Assembly (NCBI GenBank): GCA_035934555.1
Contig: DASYXT010000055.1
Coordinates: 124,001 to 188,000, forward strand
Length of the DNA: 64,000 bases
From: DASYXT01 sp035934555
GTDB taxonomy: Bacteria > Verrucomicrobiota > Verrucomicrobiia > Limisphaerales > UBA8199
Direction: 5' to 3'
The notes under the pieces are model-generated. The model did no database searches. It saw only the letters and a list, made by a program, of their open reading frames with translations, and was not told the origin of the DNA. The translations under genes were made by a program, and so were the position numbers. Of this stretch, positions 58,251-64,000 are shown piece by piece (position 1 is the first letter of the stretch; every line of letters begins with the position of its first letter).

Positions 58251-59515
58251 GGAGGAAAGGCAGTGAACCACCCGCCAGCAGCCTTGAAGGGGCGGTTCAC
58301 CATGTGATGTTAGGCGCTCAAGCAAGTATGGGAGCCAAGGCCGCCGGGAGCGGTGAAAGGATACCATCGCCAGCCGAACCGCGCGCAGAACGGTTCTGGA
58401 ACCCGGCGCGGCGCAGGCTGCTGCGGGTGGTCTTCGGGGTGAAGGCTGCAATGCTCTTCGTGGTCCTTTGCGCGGTTACGTTTTTCCCCTCGTTCAATCT
58501 TCGCGAGTATCAGAATGACATCCACTGGCCGAGGCAGGGGCCGCCCACGCTGGCCACCTACTTTGCCACCTGGGACGCCGCGCACTACCTGCTGCTCAGC
58601 GAGACAGGGTACGAAGGAGGCACCGCCTCATGCGCCTTCTACCCCCTGTGGCCGTACCTGATGCGGGCCTTCTCCTATCTGACATTTCGAGACCATTTTG
58701 CCGCCGGGTTGCTGCTGGCAAATCTGCTCTCGGTGGCCATTCTCCTGGTGTTTCACTATTTTGTGACGCTTTATCACGGCGCCGATGCGGCCAATGCCTC
58801 AGTCGCCTTGCTGCTGGCCTATCCAGGCGCCCTGTACTTTTCCTTCATCTATACCGAATCGCTTTTCCTGCTCCTGGCCCTGTTGTTCTTCCTGTTCTTA
58901 TTCCAGGGGAGGTACCTCTGGGCAGCCATCGCCGGCTTCTTCCTTCCGTTGACAAAGGCGGTCGGGCTCTTTTGTGTGTTTCCGCTGATTTATCAGTTAT
59001 GGCTCCGGCGCGCGGCGTGGAGGCCATATCTCGCCTACTACGGCCCCGTCCTCGGGTATGCCTGTTACTTCGGAATCATGTACTGCGCCACCGGCAACGC
59101 TTTCGAGGGCTTCCAGGCGCAAGGGTTTTTTCCCAACCGGCCCTCCATTGGCCACATCTTTGATGTGCCCGCTTTCCTGAGGGAATTGTTCAGGCCGTTG
59201 CAACTGCACGGCATGCTGAACTCGGCGATTGACCGCGGGCTGTTCCTCATCCTGTTGGGATCGCTTTACCCGATCTACCGTCTAAACCGGGTTTACTTGC
59301 CCTACGCTCTCTTTATCGGCGTGGTGCCGGCGCTCTCATCGTGGTTTCTGTCTTACACCCGCAATGTGATGATGTGCTTTCCGCTATTTATTCTATTTGG
59401 TGTCATGCTAAGCGGCAGGCAACGGCGCTTCGCGCTTGTGTACGTGCTGCTGGTAATGGGGACGATTCAGGTCTGGTTTTTGTTGCGGCATGTGAATTTC
59501 ATCTGGGTGGCGTGA
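58247..59515 (+). CDS. PIG-V-like mannosyltransferase, second copy
   Basis: 422 residues from the ATG at 58247 (overlapping the pseudopilin stop). A polar N-terminus of about 60 residues precedes about 9 helices with the same landmarks as its paralogue at 55939: 'ATWDAAHYLLLSETGYEGGT', 'SCAFYPLWPYLM', 'YPGALYFSFIYTESLFLLLA' and 'GNAFEGFQAQGFFPNRPSI'. The polar N-terminus may be partly untranslated, as later ATGs exist. Expected to be a polyprenyl-linked sugar transferase. Confidence 0.85.
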   Translation: MRRKGSEPPASSLEGAVHHVMLGAQASMGAKAAGSGERIPSPAEPRAERFWNPARRRLLRVVFGVKAAMLFVVLCAVTFFPSFNLREYQNDIHWPRQGPPTLATYFATWDAAHYLLLSETGYEGGTASCAFYPLWPYLMRAFSYLTFRDHFAAGLLLANLLSVAILLVFHYFVTLYHGADAANASVALLLAYPGALYFSFIYTESLFLLLALLFFLFLFQGRYLWAAIAGFFLPLTKAVGLFCVFPLIYQLWLRRAAWRPYLAYYGPVLGYACYFGIMYCATGNAFEGFQAQGFFPNRPSIGHIFDVPAFLRELFRPLQLHGMLNSAIDRGLFLILLGSLYPIYRLNRVYLPYALFIGVVPALSSWFLSYTRNVMMCFPLFILFGVMLSGRQRRFALVYVLLVMGTIQVWFLLRHVNFIWVA

Positions 59516-59574
59516 CCCGAGCGATGCGCGATGAACCCGGCGACGCAAAAAGGTAACCGCGGAACTCAGTCAAT

Positions 59575-61548
59575 ATGAGCGGCGTGGCAGAAATCCCTCA
59601 GCGCAGCGGCCATACGTTTCGCGCCACAATGTCCCGCCCAGCCCAGCTTCGCCCAGCGGTCTGGCTGCCGGGCATAGCCTACTGCTTGTGGTTGGACCGG
59701 CTGGTCCTCGGAACGGTAGGCTACGCGTCTGCCGCTCACGAGCTTGAAGCCGTTGCTTTCCTCATTTCCCAAACGTTGCTGCTCTTTCTCCCCGTCATCC
59801 TCGTGGACGGCCTACTGGCAGTCGGCGCGCTCCGTTCTTGGCGAATGATATTCGTGGCCGGCGTGTATCTGTTCCTGGGCGCGCTTTACATCGACGCTCT
59901 CCTTTACAAGCTGATGGCGCTCCACCTTTGGCGCGGTCTGGGCATACTGCTGGAGGGCGGCCTTTCGCACCTGGGACGCAACTGGGCTGACACCGGTGTG
60001 TGCGCCTCGGCGGTGCCCGGCTGGCTGGGCTGGGGCGGCGCTGTCTGCTCGTTCATCCTGCTGTTCGCCCTAGTCAGCGCCAAGGCCTGCTTCGGCAGGG
60101 CTTTGCGCGTTCCGCTCGGGCGGTTGCTGCTCGTCGGGGGCTACCTGTTGCTGGTTTGCCAGATACTAAGCACTGGTGACGACACTCAATGGATTTTGAC
60201 CCTGGGTGAATTGAGGGCCGCTCTTCCTATCTATCTCGGCGCCAGCGTCCCGGTGCCCGGGCGCAAATACAAAGTGCCACCGTTGAAGGCGCTCCAAGAC
60301 TTCAGCGCGGTCCCGGCCAGGGCGACCGCGGGGACCGGCGGACCCGCCCCGCGTCCGGACATATTTGTCTTCGTCCTTGAGAGCATTCGCGGCGATTTCA
60401 TTACCCCAGAGATCACGCCCAGCCTGGCGGCCTTCTCCGCCGAATGCCTCCATTTTCCAGACACCCTCGCGTCGGGGAACGCGAGCCACATCTCGTGGTA
60501 CTCGCTTTTAACCGCCAATTACGGCTTGCGCTTCGGTGCGGCAAAGCGCGCGCCCCGGCGGCCGGGCAGCGTGCCACTGGCTCTGCTAAAGCGCGCAGGC
60601 TATAAAATCAATGTGCTCTGTAGCAGCACCTTGGACTATCACGAAATTGACAAGCTCGCCTTCGGGGAGAAACTGGAGCTGTGCGACTCGATGTTTGACG
60701 CCCAGAAGCAGCGCGGCGGGGACGCGCCCGAGCGCGACCTGGCGGTTAATCAGGCTCTGCTTCGCGCGCTCCAACAGCCCTCAGGCGCGCGTTTGTTCCT
60801 GGTCTTTTACCATTCGACCCACCATGACTACGATTGGCCAGCAAACGACCCGGCGCCCTTCATCCCCTATGCCCGGACGTGGAACTACGGTGATTTCAAC
60901 ATTGGTAAGAACCAGTTGCGCCTAATCATGAATCGCTACCGGAATGCGCTCTATTTCCAGGACCGATTGGTCCAAAATGTTTTCTCCGCCCTCAAGAGCA
61001 ACGGTGAGTACTCGCGCGCGATCATCGTTGTCACCGGCGATCACGGCGAGGAATTTCTCGAGCATGGCAAGCTCCTCCACGCGAGCAACCTGTTCCGGCC
61101 CCAGACCCACGTGCCATTCCTATTCCGCCTGTCGGCCGATCTGGCGGCCTCCCACTCGCCGCCGCCGAAGCTCCCCCTTGCCAGCCACGTGGACCTGCTC
61201 CCAACGCTTTTGGATTGCCTGGGAATTCAGGCCAGCAATTCCTTCGATGGACAGTCACTGTTGCACAAGTCTTTTAACCAGGTCGTTATCACCGCTGAAA
61301 ACGCCGACTTCGACCCGGTCCGGTTCTGCATCCAGTCGTCCCGTTACAAGGCCTTCTTCGAATATGAGGACCCTTCGCGGCCAACGGCCGAGCAGCACAC
61401 ACTTTACCTCAAATCAGTGACCGACACACAGGATGGCCCTGTGACTTGCGGCACGTACTCCGCCGCGGGCCGGGAGTTGCTGGACGCCAACTTTCAGGCC
61501 GCTTTCGAGTCCTTATATCCAGGCGCAACGCTGGGAGGCACGAAATGA
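59575..61548 (+). CDS. Sulfatase-fold membrane phosphotransferase/hydrolase (LtaS/EptA-like)
   Basis: 657 residues. About 5 N-terminal transmembrane helices (to about residue 205), then an alkaline-phosphatase/sulfatase domain: 'DIFVFVLESIRGDFITPEIT' (early metal-binding Glu), 'LASGNASHISWYSLLTANYG' (region of the nucleophile Ser/Thr), 'FYHSTHHDYDWPAND', and 'IVVTGDHGEEFLEHGKLLHA' (later Asp/His ligands). LtaS- or EptA-type enzymes move phospholipid head groups onto surface polymers or lipid A; substrate cannot be assigned. Its stop overlaps the GtrA-like gene (61545-61548). Confidence 0.85.
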   Translation: MSGVAEIPQRSGHTFRATMSRPAQLRPAVWLPGIAYCLWLDRLVLGTVGYASAAHELEAVAFLISQTLLLFLPVILVDGLLAVGALRSWRMIFVAGVYLFLGALYIDALLYKLMALHLWRGLGILLEGGLSHLGRNWADTGVCASAVPGWLGWGGAVCSFILLFALVSAKACFGRALRVPLGRLLLVGGYLLLVCQILSTGDDTQWILTLGELRAALPIYLGASVPVPGRKYKVPPLKALQDFSAVPARATAGTGGPAPRPDIFVFVLESIRGDFITPEITPSLAAFSAECLHFPDTLASGNASHISWYSLLTANYGLRFGAAKRAPRRPGSVPLALLKRAGYKINVLCSSTLDYHEIDKLAFGEKLELCDSMFDAQKQRGGDAPERDLAVNQALLRALQQPSGARLFLVFYHSTHHDYDWPANDPAPFIPYARTWNYGDFNIGKNQLRLIMNRYRNALYFQDRLVQNVFSALKSNGEYSRAIIVVTGDHGEEFLEHGKLLHASNLFRPQTHVPFLFRLSADLAASHSPPPKLPLASHVDLLPTLLDCLGIQASNSFDGQSLLHKSFNQVVITAENADFDPVRFCIQSSRYKAFFEYEDPSRPTAEQHTLYLKSVTDTQDGPVTCGTYSAAGRELLDANFQAAFESLYPGATLGGTK

Positions 61549-62030
61549 AACCAACCCTCGCCGCTTGGGCGGCGCGGCTGCGGATAGGCCAGTTCCTGAG
61601 GTTTTGCGTCGTCGGCACCAGTGGCCTCCTGGTGGACATGTTGGTATTGCACCTGCTTGCCCGCCGGCTGGGATGGAACGTGAGCCTGGGCAAACTTTGC
61701 TCAGCCGAACTCGCCATGTTGAGCAATTTCATCCTGAACGAACTTTGGACGTTCCACGGATTGGCCGACAGCGGTAGCGCGCGCTGGGGTCTCCTCCGGC
61801 GACTGATCAAGTTCCAGGCCATCTGTGGCGCGGGCATTGGTTTCGCCGTGCTGCTGCTGAATCTGTTTTACGGACACTTCGGCTTGGACCTCTATCTGGC
61901 AAATTTCCTGGCGATCATTATGGTCACCCTCTGGAACTTCTGGATGAATGCCATATTTAACTGGAGTGTTCCTAAGGCAGTCTCGCCTCGGGTGCCCGAC
62001 CGCAAGGAATGGGAGAACCTCAAGTACTAA
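61545..62030 (+). CDS. GtrA-family membrane protein
   Basis: 161 residues from the ATG at 61545, preceded by 'GGGAGGC'. Four transmembrane helices with the family start 'FLRFCVVGTSGLLVDMLVLH' and the later 'AIIMVTLWNFWMNAIFNWSV'. GtrA-like proteins are thought to move polyprenyl-linked glucose or other sugar carriers across the membrane. Overlap with the sulfatase-fold gene and the nearby GT-C enzymes make it part of the same surface-glycan route. Confidence 0.9.
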   Translation: MKPTLAAWAARLRIGQFLRFCVVGTSGLLVDMLVLHLLARRLGWNVSLGKLCSAELAMLSNFILNELWTFHGLADSGSARWGLLRRLIKFQAICGAGIGFAVLLLNLFYGHFGLDLYLANFLAIIMVTLWNFWMNAIFNWSVPKAVSPRVPDRKEWENLKY

Positions 62031-62170
62031 TGCTCAGCCTAACCCGGGTGCGTGGTTTTCGAGACGTGAACGTTGGCAGATATGCAATCGGGTGATCGGC
62101 GGTAACGGGGAATTCAAAGCCGACTTGCTTGGGGCGCCCGGTACCTCCCCCGTCCCGACGCTCCCACGAC

Positions 62171-64000
62171 CTACACTCCCCGCTCCACGACCGTCGCCAC
62201 CGCGCTGACGCAGCGGCCACAGATCGTCGGATGGCCCGGATGAGTGGCCACATCGGTTTCCCAATGCCAGCAGCGCTCGCACTTGCGCCCCGCGGCCTTA
62301 CTGACCACGACAGTTAATTCCGGTCTGGCGCCCGGTTGGAACTCCAGTTGAGAAACGTTCAGCAACTCCCGCAGGTCCTCCGCATGGGCCTGGGCCTGCT
62401 CCAGGTTGGCGGCCGGGCCGGACAGGGTCAATTTTGCTTCAAGCGCCTTGCCGATTTCTTTGGCCTGCCTGGCCTTTTCCAATGCCGGCAGACACAACTC
62501 ACGTAGGGCAAACAAGCGGCTCCAAATCGCGCGCTCCTCTTCCGAACGGGCGAACTGGCCCGGTTCCCAGGCCAGCTCATGCGCCGAATCCACAGTTCGT
62601 CCGGGGACGAATTCCCAGGCTTCATCGGCGGTGAACGCCAGTACTGGCGCCAGCATCTTGCACAGGCCCACCAACATTCGTTCCAGGGCGGTTTGTGTCG
62701 AACGGCGGCGAGGCGATCCGGCAGGGTCGGTGTACAGCCGGTCCTTAACTACATCGTGGTAAATCGACGAGAGCTCGACCGCGACGAACTGGCTGACCCG
62801 TTGGTACACCGTATGAAACTCGTAGTTGTCGTAGGCCTGGATGACCGCGGCTTCCAGATGGGCGAACTCGTCCAAAATCCAGCGGTCCAGCCCAGTCAGA
62901 TGCTCGTTTGTCAGGGTATGACGCGCCGGTTCAAAATCGTAAAGATTCGAGAGCTGAAAGCGGAGCGCGTTACGGAGCATGCGATAGGTCTCGCCGACTT
63001 TATCGATGCGCTTTTCGCTCACAACGATGTCGTTGCGATAATCCTGCGAAGCGACCCACAAACGGACAACATCCGCGCCGTACTTCTTCACGTACGCATC
63101 GGAGGTCTGCGGCTTTTCATACACGCTTTGGCCTTGCTTGCTTTTGGAGATCTTCTCGCGGTCCTCATCGACCATGAAGCCATGGGTCAGCACGGTCCGA
63201 TAAGGCGCGGCGCCGTTGCCCGCGAGCGATAACAGCAGCGACGATTGAAACCAGCCGCGGTGCTGGTCGCTGCCTTCGAGATACATGTCGCATTGGAACG
63301 GCTTATCCTGCCCGCGCAACTCAGGACGCAGCGCGATGACGGCTCGCGACGACGAGCCCGAATCGATCCATACATCCAGCGTATCGGTCGATTTGCTCGC
63401 GGCGGCGGGCCCCGCCCAATCAGCGGGCTTCAGCGCCGCCCAGAGCTCCGCCACAGGCTTCTCGAACCAGATATTCGAGCCATGTTTGGCGAAGAGCGCG
63501 GCGGCATTCCTTACAATGCGGGCATCGAGCAGCGGGTGGCCCGTGGCGTCATAGAACGCCGGGATTGGCACACCCCAGGTCCGTTGGCGTGAAATGCACC
63601 AATCCGGCCGGCTTTGCACCGCAGCTTCGATGCGGTTCTTTCCCCAATCGGGCACCCATTTAACGCGGTTGATTTCTGCCAGGGCGCGCCGGCGAAAACC
63701 GGCGTGATCGATTTCGATGAACCACTGGTCCATCGCCCGAAAAATCACCGGCGTTTTACTGCGCCAGCAGTGCGGGTAACTATGATGATAATTTTCCTGG
63801 TGGACCAGCGCCCGGCGCACGCGCAGTTCATGCAACACCGCTTCGTTCGCCTCGCTTCGGCCATGCCTTTCCAGGATCGCTTTGCCGAGCATTTCCCCCG
63901 GCATTTGCTGGTCGATAGGCAGCTCGCTGGTATGCGTGAAACGGCCATCATCGTCCACGGGCGAGTAAATCGGCAAACCGTGTTCGAGGCCGAGGTGATA
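62171..64000 (-). CDS. ileS: Isoleucyl-tRNA synthetase, C-terminal part (cut by window edge)
   Basis: About 609 residues are visible and the frame continues past the right edge. Class I features: the end of the editing region, 'VDDDGRFTHTSELPIDQQMP', 'HSYPHCWRSKTPVIFRAMDQ', 'DVWIDSGSSSRAVIAL', 'MVDEDREKISKSKQGQSVYE' (KMSKS loop), the anticodon-binding helices and a C-terminal zinc knuckle 'KCERCWHWETD' with 'TICGRCVSAV'. It charges tRNA-Ile and edits valine. Its last 60 bp have a partial copy at 48412-48471. The first ATG-like codon visible is internal; the real start is outside. Confidence 0.96.
   Translation of the reverse strand, partial: YHLGLEHGLPIYSPVDDDGRFTHTSELPIDQQMPGEMLGKAILERHGRSEANEAVLHELRVRRALVHQENYHHSYPHCWRSKTPVIFRAMDQWFIEIDHAGFRRRALAEINRVKWVPDWGKNRIEAAVQSRPDWCISRQRTWGVPIPAFYDATGHPLLDARIVRNAAALFAKHGSNIWFEKPVAELWAALKPADWAGPAAASKSTDTLDVWIDSGSSSRAVIALRPELRGQDKPFQCDMYLEGSDQHRGWFQSSLLLSLAGNGAAPYRTVLTHGFMVDEDREKISKSKQGQSVYEKPQTSDAYVKKYGADVVRLWVASQDYRNDIVVSEKRIDKVGETYRMLRNALRFQLSNLYDFEPARHTLTNEHLTGLDRWILDEFAHLEAAVIQAYDNYEFHTVYQRVSQFVAVELSSIYHDVVKDRLYTDPAGSPRRRSTQTALERMLVGLCKMLAPVLAFTADEAWEFVPGRTVDSAHELAWEPGQFARSEEERAIWSRLFALRELCLPALEKARQAKEIGKALEAKLTLSGPAANLEQAQAHAEDLRELLNVSQLEFQPGARPELTVVVSKAAGRKCERCWHWETDVATHPGHPTICGRCVSAVATVVERGV

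Overview
The window reads as a chromosomal segment of a GC-rich Gram-negative bacterium of the Planctomycetes-Verrucomicrobia group, most likely a Verrucomicrobiota member near Limisphaerales/Pedosphaera. This is inference, not a measured placement. It rests on a DUF1080 secreted hydrolase, a DUF1559-type pseudopilin, Tat-exported sugar-isomerase and asparaginase-like proteins, an mcsA-mcsB-clpC cluster in an otherwise Gram-negative gene set, and many small intergenic repeats.

Layout. 1-4.8 kb: end of a Ser/Thr kinase, a DUF1080 protein, a YkgJ-type cysteine-cluster protein, a MITE-like palindromic element, and a four-gene piece of the S10 operon (rpsJ-rplC-rplD-rplW) that stops before rplB. 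4.9-10.5 kb: exported isomerase and Ntn-hydrolase proteins, and a 913-residue acyl-CoA synthetase (ADP-forming)/GNAT fusion. 10.5-14.4 kb: two response regulators and two sensor kinases, one with a FixL-like PAS domain. 14.7-21.1 kb: MacA-like adaptor, MFS exporter, MacB ATPase and permease, and purH. 21.1-24.7 kb: a YtrA-type GntR/ABC operon with a clear palindromic operator. 24.9-26.2 kb: hisD, followed by tRNA-Phe and tRNA-Arg.

26.8-32.0 kb is a degraded accessory region beside tRNA-Arg: a GIY-YIG pseudogene, small unknown genes, a LysR regulator, an HD-domain protein, a histidine phosphatase and a frameshifted zeta-toxin-like kinase. 32.0-37.7 kb holds a small exported Cys protein and the ilvE-mcsA-mcsB-clpC operon. 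38.6-43.3 kb holds four genes that together look like a bacterial sphingolipid (ceramide) pathway: GNAT-like acyltransferase, PAP2 enzyme, NAD-dependent reductase/epimerase and serine palmitoyltransferase-like enzyme. 43.4-47.7 kb is a stress locus: LysR regulator, two Hsp20 proteins behind a sigma-54-like promoter, FtsH and a small coupled membrane protein. A RodZ-like protein follows.

48.4-62.1 kb is a 13.7-kb block whose left edge carries a 60-bp copy of the ileS 3' end, while intact ileS lies at its right edge, as if the block had been inserted there. It encodes membrane glycosyltransferases (one GT-C/ArnT-like, two PIG-V-like), a sulfatase-fold membrane enzyme, a GtrA-like protein and a pseudopilin. 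Within it is the most unusual unit of the window (50.7-55.9 kb): a helical-toroid-like protein, a Cys-rich peptide with both a hydrophobic N-terminus and a double-glycine leader, a membrane C39-type peptidase with an intact triad, a paralogue that has lost all three triad residues, and a large membrane protein with two similar exported domains. This looks like an uncharacterised peptide maturation/export system. The window ends inside ileS.
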